This document shows, piece after piece, positions 23,926-35,800 of a DNA stretch of 47,323 nt. This stretch comes from Streptosporangiales bacterium (GTDB lineage: Bacteria > Actinomycetota > Actinomycetes > Streptosporangiales > Streptosporangiaceae): the NCBI GenBank assembly GCA_009784565.1, contig WRBL01000006.1:1-47323 (forward strand). Reading direction: 5' to 3'. A model generated the notes under the pieces. It saw only the letters and a list, made by a program, of their open reading frames with translations. It ran no database searches and was not told the DNA's origin. Both the position numbers and the translations under genes were made by a program. How positions within the stretch are numbered: position 1 is the stretch's first letter; every line of letters begins with the position of its first letter.

Positions 23926-24738
23926 ATGAACGGACCTCTGGTCACGACCACGACCCTGGTGACCACTGACGGCGTCCCGATCGACGCCGTCCACCTGCCC
24001 GTTCCCGCCGGGGAACGGGACCTCGCGATCGTCATGGCCCACGGCTTCACCCAGTCCTGGCAGCGGCCGATGGTGTGGAAGATCGCCAAGCGCTTCAACC
24101 GGGCCGCGGGCGTGGTGACGTTCGACTTCCGGGGCCACGGCCGTTCCGGCGGGCTGTCCACGCTGGGGGCCAAGGAGATCCACGACCTGGACGCGGCGGT
24201 CAGCTACGCGCGCCATCTCGGCTACCAGCGCGTGGCCACGGTCGGCTTCTCGATGGGCGGCTCCATCGTGCTGCGCCAGGGCGGGCTGCTCGGCGGCGTG
24301 GACGCCGTCGCGTCGGTCAGCGGCCCCGGCCACTGGTTCTACCGGGGCACCGCGCCGATGCGCAAGGTCCATTTCGCGGCCGAGACCCGGCCCGGCCGCC
24401 TGTTCGCCCGGTACGCGCTCAAGACCAGGATCGCCGCGGACGGCTGGAACCCTGAGCCGGAGCCGCCCGCCACCGCCGCGGCGCGCATCGCCCCGGCGCC
24501 GGTGCTGATCGTCCACGGCGACAGCGACATGTTCTTCCCGGCCGACCACGGCCGCGAACTGTACGACGGCGCCCGCGACCCGAAGGACCTGTGGATCCTC
24601 CCCGGCTTCGGCCACGCCGAGCGCGCCACCGACGACTCCCTCACCGACCGCATCGCGGCCTGGGTCAGCGACAAGACCGGCGTGGCGACGGTGACCGCGG
24701 ACGGGGCCGCGGAGGTGACCGCCGACGGCTCCCGGTAG
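23926..24738 (+). CDS. Alpha/beta-hydrolase
   Basis: 270 residues. The oxyanion segment is MAHGFTQSW, the strand FDFRGHGRSGG follows, and the nucleophile elbow is GFSMGG. The acid is likely Asp in VHGDSDMFFPADH and the His is in GFGHAE. Together these make a complete Ser-Asp-His triad for an esterase or lipase-like hydrolase. The C-terminal 20 residues are a repeat-like TVTADGAAEVTADGS tail. GGAGA lies just before the ATG. It is convergent with the guaB1-type gene, with ten bases between them. The substrate is unknown. Confidence 0.87.
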   Translation: MNGPLVTTTTLVTTDGVPIDAVHLPVPAGERDLAIVMAHGFTQSWQRPMVWKIAKRFNRAAGVVTFDFRGHGRSGGLSTLGAKEIHDLDAAVSYARHLGYQRVATVGFSMGGSIVLRQGGLLGGVDAVASVSGPGHWFYRGTAPMRKVHFAAETRPGRLFARYALKTRIAADGWNPEPEPPATAAARIAPAPVLIVHGDSDMFFPADHGRELYDGARDPKDLWILPGFGHAERATDDSLTDRIAAWVSDKTGVATVTADGAAEVTADGSR

Positions 24739-24748
24739 GCGGGCCGGC

Positions 24749-27035
<2,287 letters not shown>

Positions 27036-27095
27036 GATCAGCAGCCTATCGGTAACCGGCCGCGTTCCCGTGCATACGAGTACAGTTAGGGAATT

Positions 27096-28307
27096 GTGAA
27101 GCGCGTGACCTTCCGGCGGCCGGCGTTCCGCCGTCGGCTGGTGTTCCGCGGCCGCCGGTCGGCCGTTATCGGCACCGGCGTCGGCGCGGCCGTGGTGGCC
27201 GCGGGCGCGTGCCTGGCGCTCATGGCCGGCGCCGCCGCTCCTGCGCCGGACCCGGCCGCGAAGGCTTCCCCGGCGAAGGCGCCGCCGGCGTCCGCCCGCC
27301 CGCCGCGGGCCGCGCAGGACGCCTCGGTCGGCCCGGCGCCGCAGCGCCTGATCGTGCCCGACGTCATCGCGTCCGTTCCGGGCGGCATCACCGCGGCTGA
27401 CCTGGCGAAGCTGCGGAAGATCCCGCAGGTGAGGAATCTCCTGCCGATCTCCGGCGGCCGGGTCACGGTCGGCGGCGAGCCGGTCACCCTGCTCGGGGCG
27501 TCGGGCGCGAAACTGCGGCCGTGGACGCCGCCGGACACGGCGGGCGACGCGGCCGTGTGGTCTCATCTCGCCGCCGGGAACCTTGTCCCCGCCGCGCCGA
27601 CGGCCCGCGCGGACGGCCTGCGGCCGGGGGTGAAGTACCCGGTCAGCGCCGCCGTGCGCACCGGGATCCGGACGGGCCCCGCCGCGACGCTGGGCGTCGC
27701 GGGCGTCGGCGGGATCGTCGGCGACGCCGAGGCGGCCCGCCTCGGCCTGGTGAGGAACTTCGCCGTCCTGGTCAACGCGCCGGCCGCGAGCATGACCGCG
27801 CTGACCGGCCAGGTCCGTGCCGCCCTCGGCCGCCGCAGCCAGGCGATCCGCCTCGCCCCCGAGACGGTCGCCGCCGGCAGCCTGCCGGTCGAGACGCACG
27901 TCCGGATCTCGGCCCGCCGCCCGGACAGCTACCTGGACCTGTACCGGCAGTCGGCGGCCCGCTACTGCCCGGGCCTGTCCTGGACGGTTTTGGCCGCGAT
28001 CGGCCAGATCGAGAGCGGCGACGGGGCCAACGTCGGGCCGTCCAGCGCCGGGGCGCTGGGGCCCATGCAGTTCGAGCCGTCCACCTGGAAGACCTGGGGC
28101 ATGGCCGCGTTCGGGCAGGCGGGCGCCCCGGACATCATGAACCCCCTCGACGCCGTCCCCTCTGCGGCCAGGATGCTGTGCGCGTCCGGCGCCGCGTCCG
28201 GCGGGTCCGGCCTGCGCTCGGCGATCTTCGCCTACAACCACGCCACGTGGTACGTGGACGAGGTGCTCGCCCTGGCCAGCGAGTACGCCTCCGAGTTCGG
28301 GCGCTGA
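27096..28307 (+). CDS. Secreted lytic murein transglycosylase (SLT/MltB-like)
   Basis: 403 residues from a GTG start. A basic N-terminus and one hydrophobic segment (about 24-48) act as signal or anchor, then a Pro/Ala linker. The C-terminal catalytic domain (about residues 285-400) has LAAIGQIESGDG with the catalytic Glu, then SSAGALGPMQFEPSTWKTWG and the final AIFAYNHATWYVDEVL. It cleaves peptidoglycan glycan strands. The region 75-285 shows no family that I recognise. TACAGT at 27081-27086 lies nine bases before the GTG and is a plausible -10 close enough for a very short or absent leader. Ferrochelatase follows after 25 bases. Confidence 0.85.
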   Translation: MKRVTFRRPAFRRRLVFRGRRSAVIGTGVGAAVVAAGACLALMAGAAAPAPDPAAKASPAKAPPASARPPRAAQDASVGPAPQRLIVPDVIASVPGGITAADLAKLRKIPQVRNLLPISGGRVTVGGEPVTLLGASGAKLRPWTPPDTAGDAAVWSHLAAGNLVPAAPTARADGLRPGVKYPVSAAVRTGIRTGPAATLGVAGVGGIVGDAEAARLGLVRNFAVLVNAPAASMTALTGQVRAALGRRSQAIRLAPETVAAGSLPVETHVRISARRPDSYLDLYRQSAARYCPGLSWTVLAAIGQIESGDGANVGPSSAGALGPMQFEPSTWKTWGMAAFGQAGAPDIMNPLDAVPSAARMLCASGAASGGSGLRSAIFAYNHATWYVDEVLALASEYASEFGR

Positions 28308-28332
28308 CCGCGCTCCTGGTTGGATAGGACAC

Positions 28333-29367
28333 ATGCCCGCGTACGACGCTTTCCTGCTGCTGTCGTTCGGCGGTCCCGAGGGGCCCGACGACGTGATGCC
28401 GTTCCTGGAGAACGTGACCCGGGGCCGCGGCGTCCCCCGTGAGCGCCTTTCCGGCGTGGCGGAGCACTACTACGCGCGGGGCGGGGTCAGCCCGATCAAC
28501 GGCCAGTGCCGGGAGATGCTCGCCGCGATCAAGGCGGCGGGCCTGGACCTGCCGGCCTACTGGGGCAACCGGAACTGGGCGCCGTTCGCGGAAGACACGG
28601 TCCGGCGGATGGCCGACGACGGGATCGAGCGGGCCGTGGCGTTCGTCACGTCCGCCTACAGCTCCTACTCGGCCTGCCGCCAGTACCTCGACGACATCGA
28701 CCGCGCGGTCGCGGCCGTCGGACCGCGGGCTCCCCGGATCGACAAGATCCGCCCGTACTTCGGCAACCCCGGCTTCATCGAGCCCTTCGCCGACAGCACG
28801 CGGGCCGCGCTGGAGACCCTGCCGGCGGGCCAGCGGGACGGTGCCCGCCTGGTGTTCACCGCGCACAGCGTCCCGGCCGGCATGGCCGCCGCCAGCGGCA
28901 GCCCGTCGGCGGGCACCGCCGCCCCGGCGATCGCCGGCGGCCGGTACGAGGCCGAGCTCAGGCAGGCCTCGGCCCTTATCACCGAACGGATCGGCCGTTC
29001 CAGCGCCGGGTTCGACCTGGTCTGGCAGTCGCGGAGCGGCCCGCCGTCGGTGCCCTGGCTGGAGCCGGACGTCTGCGACCACATCCGGGCCCTGGCCAAA
29101 GGCGGGGTGCCCGCGGTCGTGGTGGTCCCGGTGGGATTCGTGAGCGACCACATGGAGGTCGTGCATGACCTGGACACCGAGGCCCGGGAGGTCGCGGAGT
29201 CCCTGGGGATGGGCTTCGCCCGGGCGGCCGCCCCCGGGTCGACGCCGCGGTTCGCGAAGATGGCGGTCGACCTGGTGGCCGCGGCCGCCGCGGACCCCGG
29301 GACCGCCGTCGGCTGCCCCGAAGACTGCTGCCGTTACATCCCTCGACGCCCGGGAGGCGCTGCGTGA
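28333..29367 (+). CDS. hemH: Ferrochelatase (actinobacterial coproporphyrin type)
   Basis: 344 residues. Inserts ferrous iron into a porphyrin; in actinobacteria the substrate is coproporphyrin III (family knowledge, CpfC). Catalytic His178 is in FTAHSVP and Glu275 in PVGFVSDHMEVVHD. Three C-terminal cysteines (Cys328, Cys332, Cys333 in CPEDCC) match the [2Fe-2S] cluster region found in actinobacterial and animal enzymes. An insertion rich in Gly/Ala/Ser after the His (about residues 184-200) is not part of the usual core. The stop overlaps the GTG of the phosphatase gene by four bases. No other haem gene is in the window. Confidence 0.93.
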   Translation: MPAYDAFLLLSFGGPEGPDDVMPFLENVTRGRGVPRERLSGVAEHYYARGGVSPINGQCREMLAAIKAAGLDLPAYWGNRNWAPFAEDTVRRMADDGIERAVAFVTSAYSSYSACRQYLDDIDRAVAAVGPRAPRIDKIRPYFGNPGFIEPFADSTRAALETLPAGQRDGARLVFTAHSVPAGMAAASGSPSAGTAAPAIAGGRYEAELRQASALITERIGRSSAGFDLVWQSRSGPPSVPWLEPDVCDHIRALAKGGVPAVVVVPVGFVSDHMEVVHDLDTEAREVAESLGMGFARAAAPGSTPRFAKMAVDLVAAAAADPGTAVGCPEDCCRYIPRRPGGAA

Positions 29368-30176
29368 ACACCGAACTGCTGACCCTGGCCGTGGAGGTCG
29401 CCCGGGAAGCCGGCGAGCTGCTGGATTCCTTCAAAGGCCGGGTGTCGGTGGCCGACACCAAGTCCAGCCCGACCGACGTCGTCACCGAGATGGACCGGAA
29501 GGCGGAGGAACTGATCCGTTCCCGGATCCTGGCCCGGCGCCCCGGCGACGCCATCCTCGGCGAGGAGGAGGGCCAGACCGGCGATTCCGGTGACTCGGGT
29601 GTCCGCTGGGTCGTGGACCCTCTCGACGGCACCGTGAACTACCTGTACGGGCTGCGGGACTGGTCGGTGTCCATCGCCGCCGAACGCGGGGGCGAGATCG
29701 TGGCCGGGGCCGTGTTCGCGCCCCGGGCCGGGGAACTGTTCACCGCGACCCGGGGCGGCGGCGCCTGGCTGTCCGGCCCGGACGGCGGCCCGGGGGAGAA
29801 GCTGAGCGTCGGCCCCGGCGTGGCCCTGGACCGCGCCCTGGTGGCGACCGGCTTCGGCTACCGGGCGGAGCGGCGCCAGGTACAGGGAGAGGTCGTGGCG
29901 GCCCTGCTGCCCCGGATCCGGGACATCCGCCGGGGCGGGTCGGCCTCGGTCGACCTGTGCGCGCTGGCCCTGGGCCGGGTGGACGCCTACTACGAGCGGG
30001 GCCTGAACTACTGGGACTACGCCGCCGGCGCCCTCGTCGCCGAAGAGGCGGGCGTGAAGGTCGGCGGCCTGAAGGACCCCGCCCCCGGCACGTCGATGAC
30101 CGTCGCGGCCGCCCCGCCCCTGTTCGACGAGCTGTCGGCGGCCCTGTCGGCCCTCAACCCCGAACGCGACGCCTGA
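29364..30176 (+). CDS. Inositol monophosphatase-family phosphatase
   Basis: 270 residues from GTG 29364. The Mg-binding residues of the family are present: Glu in ILGEEEG (67-68), Asp85 and Asp88 in VVDPLDGTVNYLYG, and the late WDYAAGALVAEEAG. These enzymes hydrolyse inositol-1-phosphate, histidinol-phosphate, fructose-1,6-bisphosphate or PAP; motifs alone do not separate these. It is the last gene of the lytic transglycosylase-ferrochelatase unit, with a GTGA overlap. The AT-rich leader of the secretion locus begins right after it. Confidence 0.9.
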   Translation: MNTELLTLAVEVAREAGELLDSFKGRVSVADTKSSPTDVVTEMDRKAEELIRSRILARRPGDAILGEEEGQTGDSGDSGVRWVVDPLDGTVNYLYGLRDWSVSIAAERGGEIVAGAVFAPRAGELFTATRGGGAWLSGPDGGPGEKLSVGPGVALDRALVATGFGYRAERRQVQGEVVAALLPRIRDIRRGGSASVDLCALALGRVDAYYERGLNYWDYAAGALVAEEAGVKVGGLKDPAPGTSMTVAAAPPLFDELSAALSALNPERDA

Positions 30177-30594
30177 CGCCGTGATCCTCGACGAAAAGGA
30201 CGTTAGCCGCTATAGCACTCATGTTAGGGCTAACATCTTGAAAAGCTTGAAATGGTGAAAGGCGATTAGAAATACGCCCAAAATTCCTGCTAAAAAATGA
30301 CGTTTGCCATTAGAGAGGCAAATCGTAACTTGCCGGACTCGTGGTACAGTTTGGGGCATTAGCGGTCGGAACTAAGGTGCGAACCAGGATGAACTCCGTC
30401 CCGGTGCGGGGAATCGTATTGCCTGCGGCGGGTTATTGGCTTTCGTGCGCGGATCCTTATCGCGGCCCTATTTGAGCAGTCATAGCGAAGGCGTGAGAAC
30501 GCGACGGCAGTGTCGCGCTGATGACGGTTCCAAGTGCGGTTTTCGCCGCCCGCGGCGGCACTCCTGCGCCATCGTCAGCCATTAGAGGAGAAGA
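30177..30594 (+). promoter_or_regulatory. AT-rich 418-bp leader of the type VII/RHS locus
   Basis: The GC content drops clearly at about 30200-30360. It contains a palindrome ATGTTAG-GG-CTAACAT (30221-30236). TTGCCA (30304-30309) with a 16-base spacer to TAACTT (30326-30331) is a possible promoter that would leave a leader of about 250 bases. The sequence CCATTAGAG appears both at about 30308 and just before the GTG start (about 30576). No gene on either strand is convincing and I see no known riboswitch core. Confidence 0.5.
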
Positions 30595-32418
30595 GTGACC
30601 CGCGAACGAGCTTTCGTGCGCCATGCCGCGTGCAGACTTGCCGTCGTCGTACTCATCAGCCTGTCCGTGACCGGCGTGGTCAGCTGGCAATCGGCTGGAA
30701 GCGGTCGCGCGTCCGCGGCGGTAGCGCCGTCCGCGTCATCGGAGAGCGGCCTGCCGCAGCCGATCGGCTTCTGGAGACTGGGCCCGGGTCCGAAGGGCGC
30801 CGCCGCCGCGTCCGTCGCGGACGGCGGCTCCGGAAAGCACTCGCTCGCCGGACAGAACGTCATCTGGTGCCCGGTCAGCACGTGTGCCGCGTTCAACGGC
30901 AGCGACGCCGCGTTCACCACCTCCGGCCCGGTCGTGAACACCGGTCCGGGCAGCAGCTTCACGGTCTCGGCTCAGGTCAAGCTCAAGACGCTGCCGGCCG
31001 GCGGCCAGTCCGCCACGGCCGTGGGCCAGGACGGGGGCAGTCACGGCAACAGTTCCTTCTACCTGCAGTGGAATGGAACGAAGAAGTGCTGGGCATTCGC
31101 GAGGGAAACCGACCAGACCTTCGGATGCGACGGCAAGTACACCGGCGTCTGGGCCCGCCTTACCGGCGTCTACAACGGATCCAGCGGGAAAGCCGCGCTC
31201 TACGTCAACGGGAAGCTGGCCGGGACCACGGCGGATTCCGCCCCTGCCGCCAGCAACGGCCCCGTGACCATCGGCCGCGCCATGTTCCAGGGCAAGCAGG
31301 CTGACTGGTGGCCCGGCTCCATCCGGAACGTCGAGCTCTTCGGGCAGGCGCTGAGCCCGGCCCAGGTCCACGCGATTGCCGCCCTGGTCGCCTCGGGGTC
31401 GTCCGCGACCGCCCCGGCTCCGTCCGCGGCGCCTTCCCCGGCGGCGTCCGCCGCGCCCAGCCCAACGGCGTCCGCGCCTTCCCCGGCGGCGTCCGCGGCC
31501 ACCGCGTCGCGGGCGAGCAGCCCGGCGCCGTCAGCGTCCGGCTCCCGGGGCGGGACGTCCGCCACGGTGTGGATCGCGATCGGGATCGCGGTCCTGGTCA
31601 TCGCCGCGCTCATCGGCGCGTTCGCGCTGTACCGGCGCCGCGGGAAGCCCGCCGCGCGCGGCGCCGCGCGAAGCGCCGCGCCGGCGTCGGCCGACCGGTC
31701 CGGGATCTGGGCCATCGACCGTGCCCTCAGGGCCCTGACCACCGCGTGCGACGACCAGGGCATCGCGTTCCCCGGCGCCTACCTCGTCACCGTGGACGCG
31801 GAGTCGATCGCGGTGACCGTGTCCAGGCCGTCGACGAGGAGCCCGGCGGGGTGGGCGGCGTCGAGCGACGGGCGAACCTGGAGCGCGCGGCTGTCGGAAC
31901 TGCAGACGTCCAGCGTCCGCGATACCGGCGGGAACTCCTTCGCCGGCCTGGCGATGCTGGGAGCGTCGGAGGACGGCCAGGTACTGCTGGACCTCGCGCA
32001 GGCGGGCGGGCCGATCTCGGTTGACGGGCCGAAGGCCGCGGTGGACGAAGTCGTCGAGGCCTGGATCAGGGAGCTGACCGCCAGTCCCTGGTCGGCGCCC
32101 GTACGCGTCGCGCGTGTCTACGCGCGAACCGAGCCGGACCTCGAAAGCGCCGAGAACCTCCTCGCGGATCTCCACGCCGGCGAACGAGCGCTCATCGTGT
32201 TCGAGGAGCCCCCGTCGCGCTCTCAGACCGCCGCGCTCCGGGACCGCTTCACCGCGGACGTGCCGGCGTGGATCCTCATCAAGGGCGCCGCGCCGGCCGC
32301 GACATGGAGACTCACCGCGAATCGCGGCCTGCTCTCGAGCGGGTTCCTTCCCGACATCACCTACAGCGCTCCGTCGGGCGCTCCCCGCCCGGGCCGCGTA
32401 TCTCCGGCTGGCCGCTGA
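30595..32418 (+). CDS. LamG-domain membrane protein with cytoplasmic C-terminal domain, T7SS-associated
   Basis: 607 residues from a GTG start with AGAGGAGAAG before it. It has a signal peptide (residues 1-40), an extracellular LamG/concanavalin-like domain (about 55-265) with IGFWRLG, the WARLTGVYNGSSGKAALYVNGKLAG core and SIRNVELFGQALSPAQV, then a Pro/Ala/Ser repeat linker (270-320). One membrane helix follows (about 323-345), then a cytoplasmic domain (370-600). That domain begins DRALRALTTACDDQG and resembles a domain found in actinobacterial BTAD/LysM-type membrane proteins. As first gene of the locus it could anchor the machine to the wall or bind a surface glycan; this is inferred. Confidence 0.75.
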   Translation: MTRERAFVRHAACRLAVVVLISLSVTGVVSWQSAGSGRASAAVAPSASSESGLPQPIGFWRLGPGPKGAAAASVADGGSGKHSLAGQNVIWCPVSTCAAFNGSDAAFTTSGPVVNTGPGSSFTVSAQVKLKTLPAGGQSATAVGQDGGSHGNSSFYLQWNGTKKCWAFARETDQTFGCDGKYTGVWARLTGVYNGSSGKAALYVNGKLAGTTADSAPAASNGPVTIGRAMFQGKQADWWPGSIRNVELFGQALSPAQVHAIAALVASGSSATAPAPSAAPSPAASAAPSPTASAPSPAASAATASRASSPAPSASGSRGGTSATVWIAIGIAVLVIAALIGAFALYRRRGKPAARGAARSAAPASADRSGIWAIDRALRALTTACDDQGIAFPGAYLVTVDAESIAVTVSRPSTRSPAGWAASSDGRTWSARLSELQTSSVRDTGGNSFAGLAMLGASEDGQVLLDLAQAGGPISVDGPKAAVDEVVEAWIRELTASPWSAPVRVARVYARTEPDLESAENLLADLHAGERALIVFEEPPSRSQTAALRDRFTADVPAWILIKGAAPAATWRLTANRGLLSSGFLPDITYSAPSGAPRPGRVSPAGR

Positions 32419-32478
32419 CCCCGAACCGCCGCTCCGGCAACCGCCGGCGCGGACACCGAAAAGGGAAATGAGGATCAC

Positions 32479-32775
32479 ATGCCCGACATGCACGTTACTT
32501 ACCAGGACATGCACGACGCGGCTTCGCGCCTCAGCCAGGGCGAAGACGAGATCAAGTCGAAGCTGACCCAGCTCAAGTCCCTCGTCGACTCGCTTGTCTC
32601 CGGCGGCTACGTCACCGACAAGTCCTCGGTGGCGTTCAACAACTCCTACCAGGAGTTCAACACCGGGGCGACCAAGACCATCGAGGGCCTGACCGGCATG
32701 GCCCAGTACCTCAACAAGGCGGCCCAGGCGCTCGAGCAGACGGACAGCGACCTGGCCAACGCGATCAAGAACTAG
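32479..32775 (+). CDS. WXG100-family protein (EsxA/B-like)
   Basis: 98 residues, two predicted helices joined by a turn at SGGYVTDKSS, where the classical W-x-G is replaced by a G-G-Y type turn common in actinobacterial EsxB-like proteins. The length and all-helical, coiled-coil character (SRLSQGEDEIKSKLTQLKSLVDSL) fit the family. These proteins are small secreted partners or substrates of type VII systems. AGGA lies nine bases before the ATG. It is followed by a strong hairpin, so its transcript can be more abundant than that of the ATPase gene. Confidence 0.85.
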   Translation: MPDMHVTYQDMHDAASRLSQGEDEIKSKLTQLKSLVDSLVSGGYVTDKSSVAFNNSYQEFNTGATKTIEGLTGMAQYLNKAAQALEQTDSDLANAIKN

Positions 32776-32781
32776 CCGGGG

Positions 32782-32814
32782 GTGGGTCCCGCCATCGCAT
32801 GCGGCGGGACCCAC
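32782..32814 (+). terminator. Intra-operon hairpin after the WXG100 gene
   Basis: GTGGGTCCCGCC (32782-32793) pairs perfectly over 12 bp with 32803-32814 around a 9-base loop, followed by GGCTTTCTC. It lies between the WXG100 and EssC genes. It probably acts as a partial terminator or mRNA-stabilising stem that sets a high WXG100:ATPase ratio. Confidence 0.75.
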
Positions 32815-32853
32815 GGCTTTCTCGTCGCATCTACCGATTAAAGGCAAAGAAAC

Positions 32854-35800
32854 TTGCGTATTGCCCTTTCCCTGCGTGACGCCGGCGATGACTCTCGCGA
32901 CTTCCTGGTAGACGCCGACCCGGAAAGCACGGTCGGTGACCTGCTGCGCCGGATGGGCGCCGGCGGTCCGGGCGCGGCCAGCGACGATCGGCGCGTCCGG
33001 GTCGCCGGCCGCGAGGTGCGCCACGACTGGTCGCTCCGTGAAGCCGGGATCCGCCAGGGATCGGTCTTCGACGTGGGAACTTTCCCGCGCGCCTCCGAGT
33101 CGGCCGCCGGGATGCTCGACGTGGGCATCGCGAGCGGACCCGGGGCCGGCCGCACCATCAGGCTCGGGCCGGGGGAGCACCCGATCGACGGCCGGCTCGC
33201 CCCGGTGCCCGCGGGCGCCCTGATCATCCAGGTCGACGTCACGATGCGCGCCCGCGTCCGCGTGACGTCGCCCGGCGTCCGGGCCGAGGTCGGCGGCACG
33301 CCGCTGACCGAGGAGTTCACCGCCTGGCCCGCGGGCGAGCAGCTCGCCATCTCCGGCAGCCTGCTGGCGACGCGGCCGGTGACCGACTCCGACGCCGTAC
33401 TCGATCCCGACTCCGAGACCGGCGGCTTCGACTTCAACCGCCCGCCGCGCACGATGCCCGCCCCCGCGAAGAGCGAGTTCCGGATCCCGGCCCCGCCGAC
33501 GGCACCCCAGCCCAGCGCCCTGCCCTGGATCGGGGCGCTCGTGCCGGTCCTCGGCGCCGTCGTCACCGCGTTCGCGTTCCACTCCTACGCGTTCCTGGCG
33601 ATCGCGGCGCTCGCGCCGGTCGTTGTTATCGCTAACAGCATCACCGCCAAGCGGCAGGGCAAGCGCGGCTACCGGTCTCAGATGGCCGACTACGAAGCGA
33701 CTGTCTCCCGGATCGAGGCCGATATCGAGGCCGGCAACGCCGCGGAGCGGCGGTCGCTGCTGACGTCGGCGCCGAGCGCGGTCGACCTCGGGCGTATCGC
33801 GTCCGTTCCGGAGTCACGGCTGTGGGAGCGCCGCTACGCGGACGAGGACTACCTTCTGCTCCGCGCGGGAACGGGCGATGTCCCCAGCTCGGTGATCGTG
33901 GACGACGCAAGGGAGGAACTCGAGTACCACCGGCGGCTCCCGGTCACCCTGCACGACGTTCCGCTCGCCATCCCGCTGAAAACGGCCGGGGTCATGGGAG
34001 TCGCGGGGCCCGCCGCCCGCACCCGCCCGGTCGCCAAATGGCTCCTCGCGCAGGTCGCCGTCCTGCAGAGCCCGCGCGACGTGCAGGTGGTCCTGCTCGC
34101 CGCGGGGCGCGATGACACCGAATGGGGCTGGGCGGCGTGGCTGCCGCATCTCGCGCCCCTCTTCGGGCAGGACGCCCGCTCCGTGATCGGCAACGACGCG
34201 GAGACGGTCGGACGGCGGGTGGCCGAGCTCGGCCGGATCCTCAGCGAGCGGCAGGCGCAGGCGGCCCTGACCCCCGGGCGCCGCGTCCGGCTCGGCCCCG
34301 ACATCGTCGTCTTCTGGGATGGCGCCCGCCGCCTGCGCAGCTACCCGGGCGTGGCCGCCATCCTGCGCGACGGCCCGGACGTGGGCATCTACGGCGTGTG
34401 CGTCGACGACAGCGAGCGGTCCCTGCCGGAGGAGGCCACGGCGGTCGTCGTGGTGCATGCCGACGGCAGCGCCGGCCTGCGCCGCTCTCCCCAGGACATC
34501 AACCACCAGACCCGCCTCGACGTGGTCGGCCCGGACTGGTTCGAGCGGACGGCCCGCGCGATCGCCCCGGTCCGCGACGCGGGCGGAGACGAAGACGACG
34601 CGCTTCCCCAGTCCGCCCGGCTCACCGAGGTGCTCGGACTCGAACCGGTCGGCCCCGCGCAGTTCCTGTCCCGGTGGTCCGCCGCCGCCGGCAGCACGCG
34701 CGCGACGCTGGGAGCCTCCTTCGACGGCCCGTTCGCCATCGACCTGGTCACCGACGGCCCGCACGGACTGATCGCGGGCACCACCGGCTCCGGGAAATCG
34801 GAGCTGCTCCAGACCATCGTGGCCAGCCTGGCCGTCGCCAACCGGCCTGACGCCATGAACTTCGTGCTCGTGGACTACAAGGGAGGCGCGGCCTTCAAAG
34901 ACGCGGTGCACCTGCCGCACACGGTCGGCATGGTGACCGACCTCGACGCCCACCTCGTCGAGCGGGCGCTCACCTCCCTGGGCGCCGAGCTCACCCGGCG
35001 GGAGCACATGCTCGCGGCGGTGGGAGCCAAGGACATCGAAGACTACGCCGAGGCCCGTTCCCGGAACGGCGCGGAGCCGATGCCGCGGCTGCTGATCGTC
35101 ATCGACGAGTTCGCGTCCATGGTCCGCGAACTGCCCGACTTCGTGACCGGCCTGGTCAACATCGCGCAGCGCGGCCGGTCCCTCGGCATCCACCTGATCC
35201 TCGCGACGCAGCGTCCCTCGGGAGTGGTGTCCGGGGACATCCGGGCGAACACGAACCTCCGGATCTCGCTGCGGGTCACCGACGCCGCGGACAGCAGCGA
35301 CATCATCGGCACGCCCGAGGCCGCCCAGATCTCCGCCTCGGCCCCCGGCCGGGCCTACGTGCGCCTCGGGCACTCCTCGCTCATCCCGTTCCAGACGGCG
35401 CGGGTCGGCGGCCGCAGCAAGGTCGCGGCGGGACCCCGGCGCGCGCGGGCGCCCTTCATCGCCCCTCTGAGCTGGGCGTCCGTCGGCTACCCGCTGCCCG
35501 CTCCGCCACGTGAGGACGCCCAGGACGGCGAGGAGACCGACCTCACCCGCCTGGTCCGCGCGGCCCGGGAAGCGGTGAGCACGCTCGGACTGCCGGAGAA
35601 CCATTCCCCGTGGCTGCCGCCGCTGCCGGAATCGGTGACCCGCCGGGACCTGCTCGCGCTGGCGCGATGGCGCGAGCCGGAAGACGGCCTTCCCGACGTG
35701 CCGTGGGCCCTGGGCGACCTGCCGGGCGAGCAGGCGCAGCGCCCGGTCACCCTCAACCTGTCCACCTTCGGCCACCTGTTCCTCGCCGGCGCGTCCCGCA

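Noticed and set aside
30177-30594. A known riboswitch or a hidden gene in the AT-rich leader
   Set aside because: No conserved riboswitch core could be recognised, and all frames are broken by stops or lack start signals.
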